Shown one piece after another: positions 18,599 through 26,348 of a stretch of 64,000 nt of DNA (within the stretch, counting starts at the first letter, position 1; the number at the start of each line of letters is the position of its first letter). Made by a program: the position numbers and the translations under genes. The DNA is from an uncultured Nocardioides sp. (lineage in GTDB: Bacteria > Actinomycetota > Actinomycetes > Propionibacteriales > Nocardioidaceae). Where the stretch lies: positions 682,001 to 746,000 of the forward strand of contig NZ_CANKZF010000001.1 in the NCBI RefSeq assembly GCF_947488515.1, in the 5' to 3' direction. The notes beneath the pieces are model-generated. The model saw only the letters and a program-made list of their open reading frames with translations. It was not told the DNA's origin and searched no databases.

Positions 18599-19246
18599 TC
18601 AGGCCGCCCGCCGCAAGCGCCTCTCGTCCCTCTGCTCGTCCAGGAACCTCACCTCGGCGGCGAGCTGGTGCGACGCCGGGTGGTCGTCCGGTGTGCCGTG
18701 CAGCTCCCGCTCGATCCGCTTCCGGAACCGCGAGACGTGGTAGCGCACCGCGGGGTCCCCCAACCGCCTGGACCGGTCGCGCCAGGTGAACGCCTCGACG
18801 GACGTCATCGCCCGCAACCTCCGCGGGACCCACCACCCGGTGGCGCGCAGGTCGACGTGCGCCGGGAAGCGGCTGCCTCCGTAGGTCCGCGCCCCGTCGG
18901 CACGCATCGGCCCGACCTCACTCCCGTCCTCGTCGTGGACGGTGACCCGCAGCCGGGCGAGCCGCAGCAGCCGCTCGACCACGGACGCCCGCGGACTCGT
19001 ACGCCCGGTCTCCCACCGCGCCACCATCGATTGCGACACCTCCAGGATCGCGGCCAGCCCACGCTGGGACACGTCCAGGATCCGCCTGATCCGGCGGACC
19101 ATGCCCGGCATCCCGCCGTCGAACGGACCCATGAACCAGTAGTCCCTCTCAGCCTGCGTCCAGTTCGCCAAGCAGTCCCAGGTCGACCCGTCGACCTCCG
19201 CCGTACCGTCCTGCTGGTCCTCGTCCTCGCGACTCACCAGATCCAC
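18599..19246 (-). CDS. XRE-type helix-turn-helix protein
   Basis: A 215-residue protein with a Cro/XRE-like helix-turn-helix at about residues 49-95 (MVRRIRRILDVSQRGLAA, then ILEVSQSMVARWETGRTSP), followed by a basic C-terminal part rich in Arg and Trp that I do not recognise. GTG 19246 is chosen as the start because GAGAGG lies seven bases before it; an ATG at 19315 would add 23 residues of low family value. The upstream 200 bp contain an inverted repeat (CGTCCACAG at 19329-19337, CTGTGGACG at 19368-19376) that may belong to its control region. Its target genes are unknown. Confidence 0.65.
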   Translation of the reverse strand: MDLVSREDEDQQDGTAEVDGSTWDCLANWTQAERDYWFMGPFDGGMPGMVRRIRRILDVSQRGLAAILEVSQSMVARWETGRTSPRASVVERLLRLARLRVTVHDEDGSEVGPMRADGARTYGGSRFPAHVDLRATGWWVPRRLRAMTSVEAFTWRDRSRRLGDPAVRYHVSRFRKRIERELHGTPDDHPASHQLAAEVRFLDEQRDERRLRRAA

Positions 19247-19447
19247 GGCCCCACCTCTCGTACCGGCACCCGCGGTCGGGTACCTCGTACTCCCAGCACA
19301 CCCATGGGCACCCACAGCGGTCGGCTCTCGTCCACAGCCGGGGCCCGGGATCCGGTCATGAGGTCATCTGTGGACGATTCGTGGCCCCCTCCGACCGGCC
19401 CGGCGAGACCGGTCCCGACGGCGCCTGGTTCGCCGGCTCCTCCTGTC

Positions 19448-19552
19448 CCCTTGCCGGTGAGTCGCTCAGAGACTCACCGGCAACTGCCGGCGACAGCAGA
19501 GGCCGGACAGGCCGCCAGGGCCTTGAGTCGCTGACAGACTCACCGGCAAGGG
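19448..19552. repeat. paired dispersed palindromes, copies c and d, in a larger inverted repeat
   Basis: Two copies of the TGAGTC-N7-GACTCA family lie at 19458-19476 (TGAGTCGCTCAGAGACTCA) and 19524-19542 (TGAGTCGCTGACAGACTCA). Copy c extends to 13-bp arms (19451-19463 with 19471-19483). In addition, the 16 bp at 19448-19463 are the exact inverse complement of 19537-19552, so the two elements form one larger cruciform-capable unit of about 105 bp. The unit lies 8 bp past the stop of the SRPBCC gene. The rest of the gap (19247-19447) shows no gene. Confidence 0.85.
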
Positions 19553-19560
19553 TGGGTGGG

Positions 19561-20019
19561 TCAGGCGCCGCGCTCGGCCTGGGTCTTGAGGTCCGCGAGG
19601 CCGCGGTCGAAGTCCTTGCCGATCGCCTTGTCGAAGAAGAGCCTGCCGCCCACCGACATGATCGCGCTGCGGGTGCCGGTCATCGTCCAGGTGACGTCGG
19701 TGGCGTCGCCGACGGGGGCGAGGTCGAAGCGGGTGACGTTGGTGGCCTTGAAGGGCTTGAGGAAGACCAGGTCGACGACGACCGACGTCGGGGTCGACTC
19801 GGTGATGGCCATCTCGCCCTCGCCGGCCTTCTTGTTGCCGGCCCAGTGGTACGACGACCCGACGCCGTGGTCGGGGCCGGAGTACTCCCGGTCCAGGTCG
19901 GGGTCCACGCCCTCCCAGGGCGACCACTTCTGCCACTCCCGGAAGTCGTCCAGCAGCGCATGGATGCGGTCCGGGGACGCGTGGACGCGGGTGCTTCGCG
20001 ACAGGGAGAAGTCGGCCAT
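19561..20019 (-). CDS. SRPBCC-family protein
   Basis: A 152-residue START/Bet v1-like ligand-binding protein. Features are the N-terminal STRVHASPDRIHALLDDFREWQKWSPWEG, the middle GVGSSYHWAGNKKAGEGEM and the long C-terminal helix (FDKAIGKDFDRGLADLKTQAE), all typical of polyketide-cyclase-type SRPBCC proteins of unknown ligand. It has no signal peptide. It follows the BNR-repeat gene on the same strand after 43 bp and may be co-transcribed with it. Confidence 0.82.
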   Translation of the reverse strand: MADFSLSRSTRVHASPDRIHALLDDFREWQKWSPWEGVDPDLDREYSGPDHGVGSSYHWAGNKKAGEGEMAITESTPTSVVVDLVFLKPFKATNVTRFDLAPVGDATDVTWTMTGTRSAIMSVGGRLFFDKAIGKDFDRGLADLKTQAERGA

Positions 20020-20062
20020 GGCGTGAGGCTAGACCTCGGTCGGCGCCTTCGTCAGGGTCATG

Positions 20063-21163
20063 TCAGATCCGCGCGGCACGGACGACCAGGACGTCCGGCA
20101 GGTCCTTGTGGATCTCCCGCCACGACGCCCCCTCGTCGGGCGAGGCCCAGACGCCGCCGTTGCGGCCGCCGAAGTAGAGGCCGGGCTGGTCGTGGTCGTC
20201 GACGCAGAGGGCGTCGCGCATGACGGCGGTGTAGTAGCCGTCGGGCAGGATCCCCTCTCCCAGCGGCTCCCAGGACGAGCCGGCGTCGGTGGTCCGGTAG
20301 ACCCGCGCCTTCCCGTCGACGGGCCAGCGGGCCTCGGCGCCCGTGATCGGGAAGTTGTACGCCGTGTCCGCGCGGTGCGGGTGGGCCACCATGGCGAAGC
20401 CGAACTCGGTCGGCAGCCCCGGGGCGATGTCCTGCCAGGACGCGCCGCCGTCGTCGGAGCGGTAGACGCCGCCGTGGTTCTGGAGGTAGAGCCGGTCGGG
20501 ATCAGCGGCGTCCCGGGCGACCTTGTGCACGCACTGGCCGAACTCCGGGTAGTTGCGCTCGCCGGGGAAGAACTCCGCCTTCACCCCGGTGTTCGACGCC
20601 TTCCACGACGTGCCGCCGTCCTCGGTGACGTACACCCCGCCCGTGGACAACGCCGCGAGCACGCGGGAGGGGTCGGAGGGGTGCGGCAGGATCGTGTGGA
20701 AGGCCTGCCCGCCGAAGCCCTCGTTCCACTCCGGTCGGTGCGGGTGGTCCCAGAGGCCGCGGACGAGCGAGAACGTCTCGCCCCGGTCCTCCGAGCGGAA
20801 GACCGCGCCTGGCTCGGTGCCCGCCCAGACGACGCCGTCACCGCCGTCGGCCGAGGTGCCGGGCTGCAGCTGCCACACCCGGGCCAGCGTCGTGTCCGTG
20901 TCCTCGGGGAAGCGGGCGGCACCGTTGGGCGTCTCGTCCCACGTCGCGCCGAGGTCGTCGGAGCGCCACACCTGCGGGCCGAGCCAGCTCGACGAGGCGC
21001 CCGCGAGCAGGCGGGGCGTGCTCCCGCGGGTGTCGACCATGACGGAGTAGACCTCCTCCATCGGGAAGTGCGGCCCGGTCCAGTCCCACGAGGTGCGGGA
21101 TTCGTCCGAGGTCCCGAGCCACATGCCCTTGCGGGTTCCGACCATGAGCAGGGTGCGCGACAT
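20063..21163 (-). CDS. BNR/Asp-box beta-propeller protein
   Basis: A 366-residue protein with at least six Asp-box motifs (SDDLGATWD, SEDRGETFS, TEDGGTSWK, SDDGGASWQ, TTDAGSSWE, SPDEGASWR) spread over the chain, giving a sialidase-like or Vps10-like beta-propeller. No signal peptide is seen and the sialidase arginine triad is not evident, so glycosidase activity should not be assumed. ATG 21163 is the start; longer in-frame starts would overlap the divergent PadR gene. It is divergent from that gene across 63 bp and may be controlled by it. Confidence 0.75.
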   Translation of the reverse strand: MSRTLLMVGTRKGMWLGTSDESRTSWDWTGPHFPMEEVYSVMVDTRGSTPRLLAGASSSWLGPQVWRSDDLGATWDETPNGAARFPEDTDTTLARVWQLQPGTSADGGDGVVWAGTEPGAVFRSEDRGETFSLVRGLWDHPHRPEWNEGFGGQAFHTILPHPSDPSRVLAALSTGGVYVTEDGGTSWKASNTGVKAEFFPGERNYPEFGQCVHKVARDAADPDRLYLQNHGGVYRSDDGGASWQDIAPGLPTEFGFAMVAHPHRADTAYNFPITGAEARWPVDGKARVYRTTDAGSSWEPLGEGILPDGYYTAVMRDALCVDDHDQPGLYFGGRNGGVWASPDEGASWREIHKDLPDVLVVRAARI

Positions 21164-21195
21164 CGGGGCCTCCGCGACGGCGAGTTGGGTGACTA

Positions 21196-21208
21196 TTCCG
21201 ATTAGGAA
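21196..21208. promoter_or_regulatory. candidate PadR operator
   Basis: TTCC-GATTA-GGAA lies in the 63-bp spacer between the divergent BNR and PadR genes, in an AT-richer patch (about 21191-21215) that probably holds the promoters. The arms are only 4 bp. PadR-type proteins commonly bind palindromes in their own promoter. The ribosome site GGAGGG of the PadR gene follows at 21219-21224. Confidence 0.3.
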
Positions 21209-21226
21209 CACTACTCTCGGAGGGCG

Positions 21227-21790
21227 ATGAGTCAAGACGTCCCGGTGACGGGCTACGCGATCCTCGGCCTCCTCACCTTCGGCGACGAGCTGACGGGGTA
21301 CGAGATCAAGCAGCGCGCCGACGTCACGCTCCGCTTCTACTGGGTCTCCCCCGCGATGAGCCAGATCTACACCGAGCTGCGCCGCCTCACCGGGCTCGGC
21401 CTCGTGCGGGCGGACGCGCGTCCGGACGACGGCCGCGAGGTGACGACGTACGCCATCACCGACGCGGGCCAGCAGGCGCTCCGGGACTGGATGGACCAGA
21501 CGCCCGCCGGGTTCCCGGTCCTCAAGCACACGGTGCTGCTGCGGCTGCTGATCGGCCACGCGAGCGAGCCCGAGCAGACCCGACGCATGCTGGAGGACTA
21601 CCTCGACGAGCTGGAGCGGGCCACGACCGACCTCGCCGAGGTGCGCGAGGCGCTGCGCGGCGCGGACCGGCCGGGCGAGCCGTTCCGGTTCCCGTCACTG
21701 GTCGCCGACTGGGGGCTCGACTACTTCGCCGCCGAGGGACGCCACGCCCGCCGTGCGCTGGACAGCCTCGAGGACGGCGCACCGGGCTGA
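21227..21790 (+). CDS. PadR-family transcriptional regulator
   Basis: A 187-residue regulator with the PadR winged helix (residues about 8-85; GYAILGLLTFGDELTGYEIKQR, then YTELRRLTGLGLVRA and TTYAITDAGQQALRDWM) and a C-terminal helical dimerisation region (PadR type-2, about 95-180). PadR proteins repress genes for phenolic acid or drug detoxification and respond to small aromatic ligands. ATG 21227 has a good ribosome site, GGAGGG, 2 bp before it. It is followed after 13 bp by an EamA exporter gene. Confidence 0.88.
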   Translation: MSQDVPVTGYAILGLLTFGDELTGYEIKQRADVTLRFYWVSPAMSQIYTELRRLTGLGLVRADARPDDGREVTTYAITDAGQQALRDWMDQTPAGFPVLKHTVLLRLLIGHASEPEQTRRMLEDYLDELERATTDLAEVREALRGADRPGEPFRFPSLVADWGLDYFAAEGRHARRALDSLEDGAPG

Positions 21791-21803
21791 ATAGGCTTGC
21801 CCG

Positions 21804-22715
21804 GTGACCCAGCGACCGAGCCCGACCCTGCTCGGACCGGTCGGCCTGGTGATGGTCGGGATCCTGTCGGTCCAGCTCGGCGCGGCGATCGCCAAGGGGC
21901 TGTTCGGCGAGATCTCCCCCACCGCGATGGTGTGGCTGCGCCTGGTGACCAGCGCGCTCGTCCTCGCCGCCGTCGCCCGACCGCGGTTCACCGGCCGGAC
22001 GCAGCGCGACTGGCTGGTGGTGCTCGGCTTCGCCGCCAGCCTCGCGACGATGAACTGGGCGATCTACCAGTCCTTCTCCCGCATCCCCCTCGGCATCGCC
22101 GTGACGATCGAGTTCATCGGCCCGCTGTCCCTGGCGCTCCTCGGCTCGCGCCGCGCCCGCGACCTGGTGTGGGTGCTGCTGGCCGCGGTCGGGGTCGCCC
22201 TGCTCGGCTTCCAGCGGACCGGGCTCGACCTCGTCGGTGTCGCGTACGCCCTGCTTGCCGGCGCCGCGTGGGCGGCGTACATCCTGCTCAGCGCGAGCAC
22301 CGGACGGCGGTGGGCGGGGTTCGACGGTCTTGCCGTGGCGAGCATCATCGCCGCGGTCGCGATGACGCTGCCCGCGCTGCTGAGCGCGGGTACGTCGCTG
22401 TGGGACGGCCGCGTGCTGCTGATCGGTGCGCTCGTCGGGCTGCTCAGCTCGGTCATCCCCTACAGCTGCGAGCTCGTCGCGCTGCGCAGCCTGCGACCCG
22501 CGGTGTTCGGCATCCTGATGAGCCTCGAGCCGGCCGCCGCGGCGCTCGCCGCGATCGTGGTGCTGCAGGAGCACCTGTCGCCGATCCAGTGGCTGGCCAT
22601 CGGGTGCGTCGTCGCCGCGTCCATCGGCGCGACCCGCTCGGGAGCGAACCCGAGCGAGCCACGGGGCCGTCACGACGACGACCATTCGGCGGCCCACGGC
22701 ACACTGGCCACATGA
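21804..22715 (+). CDS. EamA-family (DMT) transporter, RhtA-like
   Basis: A 303-residue membrane protein with ten hydrophobic segments in two EamA halves (about 10-140 and 150-285). The sequence resembles the threonine/homoserine exporter RhtA group, for example MNWAIYQSFSRIPLGIAVTIEFIGPL and SSVIPYSCELVALRSLRPAVFGILMSLEPA. The substrate is not known; export of an amino acid or drug is inference. GTG 21804 starts 13 bp after the PadR stop and the stop overlaps the next gene by 4 bp (ATGA), so the PadR, EamA and sugar dehydrogenase genes are likely one operon. Confidence 0.87.
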   Translation: MTQRPSPTLLGPVGLVMVGILSVQLGAAIAKGLFGEISPTAMVWLRLVTSALVLAAVARPRFTGRTQRDWLVVLGFAASLATMNWAIYQSFSRIPLGIAVTIEFIGPLSLALLGSRRARDLVWVLLAAVGVALLGFQRTGLDLVGVAYALLAGAAWAAYILLSASTGRRWAGFDGLAVASIIAAVAMTLPALLSAGTSLWDGRVLLIGALVGLLSSVIPYSCELVALRSLRPAVFGILMSLEPAAAALAAIVVLQEHLSPIQWLAIGCVVAASIGATRSGANPSEPRGRHDDDHSAAHGTLAT

Positions 22716-23884
22716 CCGGGGGCGGCAGGACATCCAAGATCGCCCTCGCGGCGCTGGTGCTCGCGCTCGGCGCCGCGGCCGGTGGTTGCTCGGGCACCGA
22801 CGCCGAGCCGATCCCGCGCGTCACCCAGCCCACCGACCTGCCGAGCCAGCCGACCCCCACCGACACCCCGACCGAGGGCGAGTCCGGACCCGGGACGCCG
22901 TCCGGCTCCCTCGGCGGCCCGCCCGAGGTGGTCGACACGCTCGTCGAAGGACTCGAGGTGCCGTGGGGCGTGGACTTCCTCCCGGACGGCGACGCCGTGG
23001 TCACCGAGCGGATCTCCGGGCGCGTGGACCGCGTCGGGACGGACGGCGAGGTGACGCCGCTCGGCACGGTCGCGGGCGCCGTGCCCCAGGGCGAGGCCGG
23101 CCTCCTCGGCGTCGCCGTGTCCCCGGACTTCGAGACCGACCGGACGCTGTTCCTGTACCTGACCACCGACACGGACAACCGCGTCGTCAGAGCAGAGCTC
23201 GACGGCTCTCGGCTCGGACGTACGACGGTCGTCCTCGACGGCATCCCCGCCGGCTTCATCCACGACGGCGGGCGCATCGCCTTCGGCCCCGACGGCCACC
23301 TCTACGTCACGACCGGCGAGACCGGCAACCCCGACCTGGCCCAGGACCCGCAGAGCCTGGCCGGCAAGATCCTCCGCATCACGCCCGACGGCGACCCCGC
23401 TCCCGGCAACCCGGACCCCGACTCTCCGGTGTGGTCGCTCGGCCACCGCAACGTCCAGGGCCTGGCGTGGGACGACGAGGGGCGGCTCTGGGCCTCGGAG
23501 TTCGGCGACTCGGAGTGGGACGAGCTCAACCTGGTCGAGAAGGGCGGCAACTACGGCTGGCCGGAGGTCGAGGGTGCCGGCGGCGACGCGTCGTACATCG
23601 ACCCGCAGCTCGTGTGGCCGGTCGACCAGGCCTCGCCGAGCGGGCTGGCCTTCGCCGACGGCCACCTGTGGATGGCGGGCCTGCGCGGCCAGCGCCTGTG
23701 GCGCATCGTGGTCTCGGCCGACGGGAAGGCGTCGAAGCCGCGGGCGTTCTTCGGCGAGGAGTACGGGCGGCTGCGCACCGTGGCCGTCGCACCCGACGGG
23801 CTGCTCTGGCTGACGACGTCCAACCGCGACGGGCGCGGCGAACCCACGCCGGACGACGACCGGATCATCCGCATCCAGCCCTGA
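22712..23884 (+). CDS. PQQ-dependent sugar dehydrogenase-like lipoprotein
   Basis: A 390-residue exported lipoprotein. The signal peptide ends in the lipobox AAAGGC at about residue 26, followed by a Pro/Thr-rich linker (to about 70) and a six-bladed glucose/sorbosone dehydrogenase propeller. Propeller motifs include GLEVPWGVDFLPDGDAVVTE, GLLGVAVSPDF, WSLGHRNVQGLAWDDEGRLW and GGNYGWPE. Homologues oxidise sugars with PQQ, but many actinobacterial relatives have no known substrate. ATG 22712 overlaps the EamA stop by 4 bp. Confidence 0.87.
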   Translation: MTGGGRTSKIALAALVLALGAAAGGCSGTDAEPIPRVTQPTDLPSQPTPTDTPTEGESGPGTPSGSLGGPPEVVDTLVEGLEVPWGVDFLPDGDAVVTERISGRVDRVGTDGEVTPLGTVAGAVPQGEAGLLGVAVSPDFETDRTLFLYLTTDTDNRVVRAELDGSRLGRTTVVLDGIPAGFIHDGGRIAFGPDGHLYVTTGETGNPDLAQDPQSLAGKILRITPDGDPAPGNPDPDSPVWSLGHRNVQGLAWDDEGRLWASEFGDSEWDELNLVEKGGNYGWPEVEGAGGDASYIDPQLVWPVDQASPSGLAFADGHLWMAGLRGQRLWRIVVSADGKASKPRAFFGEEYGRLRTVAVAPDGLLWLTTSNRDGRGEPTPDDDRIIRIQP

Positions 23885-23910
23885 GCGGGGAGGCGTCGAC
23901 GCCCCGGACG

Positions 23911-24735
23911 TCAGCCGGGGCGGACGACGGCGCGACGGGCCGCCCGGCGCAGCGTGGTGAGGATCGCCGGGCCGAGCACGGCGATCGCGATGCCGGTGGT
24001 GATCGCGCGCCCGGTGTCCCAGCCGCCGGTCGAGGTCAGCAGCGTGTAGACGAGGAACCGGTGGGCGTTCTCCAGCACCGGCGCCCCGGCGACGTAGGCC
24101 AGCGCGCCCTCGTGGCCGGGGACCACGATGCCGAGGGTGAACGGCCAGAAGCTGAGGTTCATCAGCATGCCGTAGAGGTAGGACGCGACCACCGCGTAGA
24201 CGATCAGCATCACGATCTCGGCGCGGCCGCTGACCCGCCGCGGGAGCAGGCCCGCGCCCATGCCGACCCAGGCCGCGCAGATCATCTGGAACGGCAGCCA
24301 CGGCCCGACGCCCGCGGTCAGCAGCGCGGAGGCGAACAACGACGTACAGCCGAGGACGAAGCCGAAGCCGGCCCCGAACACGCGACCACCCAGCACGAGG
24401 AGGAAGAACACCAGCTCGATGCCGGCCGTCCCCGCGCCGAGCCCGCGCATCACCGCGTTGATCGCGGAAAGGACCCCGAGGACGGCGAGCACGCGTGAGT
24501 CCATGCCGCCCTCGCCCATCTCGGCGAGCACGACGACCATCACGAGCGGGAGCAGCGCGAGGAACATGAACGGCGGCTCGACCCGGTCCCCGGGCTGGGC
24601 CACCAGCAGCAGCGGCCAGCACAGCATCATCAGGCCGACGACGGAGGCGAGGACCAGCACCGCGGCGGTCCGCGGCCCGATCGGCAGGGCGACCTCCGGC
24701 TGGGTGGTGGACCGGGTGCGTTCGAGGATGCTCAT
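23911..24735 (-). CDS. ECF transporter S component (substrate-binding membrane subunit)
   Basis: A 274-residue integral membrane protein with about seven to eight hydrophobic segments and no ATPase or enzyme motif. It is the last gene of a riboswitch-led operon and overlaps the fused ATPase gene by 4 bp (ATGA at 24735-24732), the arrangement expected of the substrate-binding S component of an energy-coupling-factor importer. It is larger than the common 180-200-residue S proteins. The residues GVGPWLPFQMICAAWVGMGAGLLPRR and MLMNLSFWPFTLG look conserved in type. Corrinoid specificity is inferred from the upstream cobalamin riboswitch, not from the protein. Confidence 0.82.
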   Translation of the reverse strand: MSILERTRSTTQPEVALPIGPRTAAVLVLASVVGLMMLCWPLLLVAQPGDRVEPPFMFLALLPLVMVVVLAEMGEGGMDSRVLAVLGVLSAINAVMRGLGAGTAGIELVFFLLVLGGRVFGAGFGFVLGCTSLFASALLTAGVGPWLPFQMICAAWVGMGAGLLPRRVSGRAEIVMLIVYAVVASYLYGMLMNLSFWPFTLGIVVPGHEGALAYVAGAPVLENAHRFLVYTLLTSTGGWDTGRAITTGIAIAVLGPAILTTLRRAARRAVVRPG

Positions 24736-26348
24736 GCGCGTCCCGCCCCCGTCCGCGCCAGGGCCGCCGCGACCTCCTCGACGACCAGCCACGGCGGTCC
24801 GAGGACCTTGGTGACCTGGGGGGCGAACGACGGTGACTCGGCGAGCACGCGTCGTGGCGTGCCGTGCGACACGATCTCGCCCTCGGCCATCACGACGACC
24901 TCGTCGGCGACGTGGGCGGCGAACTCGACGTCGTGCGTCGCCAGGAGGACGGCGTGGTCGTCAGCGGCGAGGTCGGCGACGATGCGCGCGAGCTCCGCCT
25001 TGCCGGCGTAGTCCAGACCGCGGGTCGGTTCGTCGAGCAGCACGACCGGAGGACGGGCGGTCAGGACGATGGACAGCGCGAGAGCGAGCCGCTGCCCCTC
25101 GGACAGGTCGCGCGGGTGGATGGCGTCGTCGACGCCGGGGGCGAGCCGGTCGAGCAGGCCGCGGCAGGTCCCGGGCTCGGCGGCGGCGCCGGTGTCGGCC
25201 GCGGCGCACTCGTCGGCGACGGTCTCGAGGTAGAGAAGGTCGGCGGCGGTCTGAGGCACCAGCCCGACGTGCGTACGACGCTCGGCGGGCGCGAGGTCGG
25301 CCGGGTCGTCGCCGGCCACGTTGATCGTCCCGGACCGCCTCCTGCCCGAGCCCTGCAGCGCCCAGATGAGGCTGGACTTGCCCGAGCCGTTGCGGCCCAT
25401 CAGGACCGTGACCCGTCCCGGGGACAGCGTGAGGTCGACCTGGCGGACGGCGACGTGCGAGCCGTGCACCACCGTCACGCCCCGCGCGGCCAGCAGCGGG
25501 TCGCTCACCGGTGGCGACTGCGGCTCGGGCGGGACCATCTCGGGCAGGGAGCGCGCCTGCCGGCGTGCGTCGCGCACGGTCAGGGGCAGCGGGTCCCACG
25601 CGGCGAGGCGGCCGAGCTCGACCAGCGGCGGCGCGACCGGCGAGTCGACGAGGATCCCGCGGGGCTCGTCGACCCGGATGCCGCCGTCGCCGGTGACGAG
25701 GCAGATCCGGTCGGCGAACGGGACCACACGCTCGAGCCGGTGCTCGGCGAGGAGGACCGTCAGGCCGAGGTCGTGGACCAGGCGCGTGATGGTCGCGAGG
25801 ACCTCCTCGGCCGCCGTCGGGTCGAGGGCGGAGGTGGGCTCGTCGAGGACCAGGACGCGGGGGTGGGTGGTCAGCACCGCCCCGATGGCGACGCGCTGCT
25901 GCTGGCCGCCCGAGAGGGTGCGCAGGTCGCGGGCGCGCAGGTCGGCGATGCCCAGCAGGTCGAGCGTCTCCTCGACCCGGCGGCGCATGGTCTCCGGAGC
26001 GGTGCCGAGCTGCTCCATGCCGTAGGCGAGCTCCTCCTCGACCGTGTCGGCGACGAACCCGGCGAGCGGGTCCTGGCCGACGTACCCGACGAGGTGCGCC
26101 CGCTCGCGCGGCGGCTGGTCGACGATGCTGCGCCCGTCGAGCAGGACGTCGCCGGTGAGGACCCCGCCGGTGAAGCGCGGCACGAGGCCGGTGACGATGC
26201 CGAGGAGCGTGGACTTGCCGACGCCGGTCCGGCCGGAGACGAGGACCAGCTCGCCCTCCTCGAGGGCGAGGTCGACGCCGTCCAGCACCTGGTGTTGGGC
26301 GTAGCGGAAGCCGATGTCGCGCAGCTCGATCACGCCGTGGCCGTTCAT
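24732..26348 (-). CDS. ECF transporter ATPase, two EcfA domains in one chain
   Basis: A 538-residue cytoplasmic ABC ATPase made of two nucleotide-binding domains. Domain 1 has Walker A GRTGVGKST (39-47), signature LSGGQ (145-149) and Walker B VLVLDEP (165-171). Domain 2 has Walker A GRNGSGKSS (318-326), a variant signature LSEGQ (415-419) and Walker B VVLLDEP (435-441). A Pro-rich linker (about 250-285) joins them. In most ECF systems EcfA1 and EcfA2 are separate proteins. It overlaps EcfT and the S component gene by 4 bp on either side. Confidence 0.92.
   Translation of the reverse strand: MNGHGVIELRDIGFRYAQHQVLDGVDLALEEGELVLVSGRTGVGKSTLLGIVTGLVPRFTGGVLTGDVLLDGRSIVDQPPRERAHLVGYVGQDPLAGFVADTVEEELAYGMEQLGTAPETMRRRVEETLDLLGIADLRARDLRTLSGGQQQRVAIGAVLTTHPRVLVLDEPTSALDPTAAEEVLATITRLVHDLGLTVLLAEHRLERVVPFADRICLVTGDGGIRVDEPRGILVDSPVAPPLVELGRLAAWDPLPLTVRDARRQARSLPEMVPPEPQSPPVSDPLLAARGVTVVHGSHVAVRQVDLTLSPGRVTVLMGRNGSGKSSLIWALQGSGRRRSGTINVAGDDPADLAPAERRTHVGLVPQTAADLLYLETVADECAAADTGAAAEPGTCRGLLDRLAPGVDDAIHPRDLSEGQRLALALSIVLTARPPVVLLDEPTRGLDYAGKAELARIVADLAADDHAVLLATHDVEFAAHVADEVVVMAEGEIVSHGTPRRVLAESPSFAPQVTKVLGPPWLVVEEVAAALARTGAGRA

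Noticed and set aside
16786..18789. 667-residue open frame opposite ilvD
   Set aside because: Antisense shadow of a conserved enzyme.
20063..21163. Calling the BNR protein a sialidase
   Set aside because: Asp boxes are present, but the catalytic Arg triad and a signal peptide are not evident.
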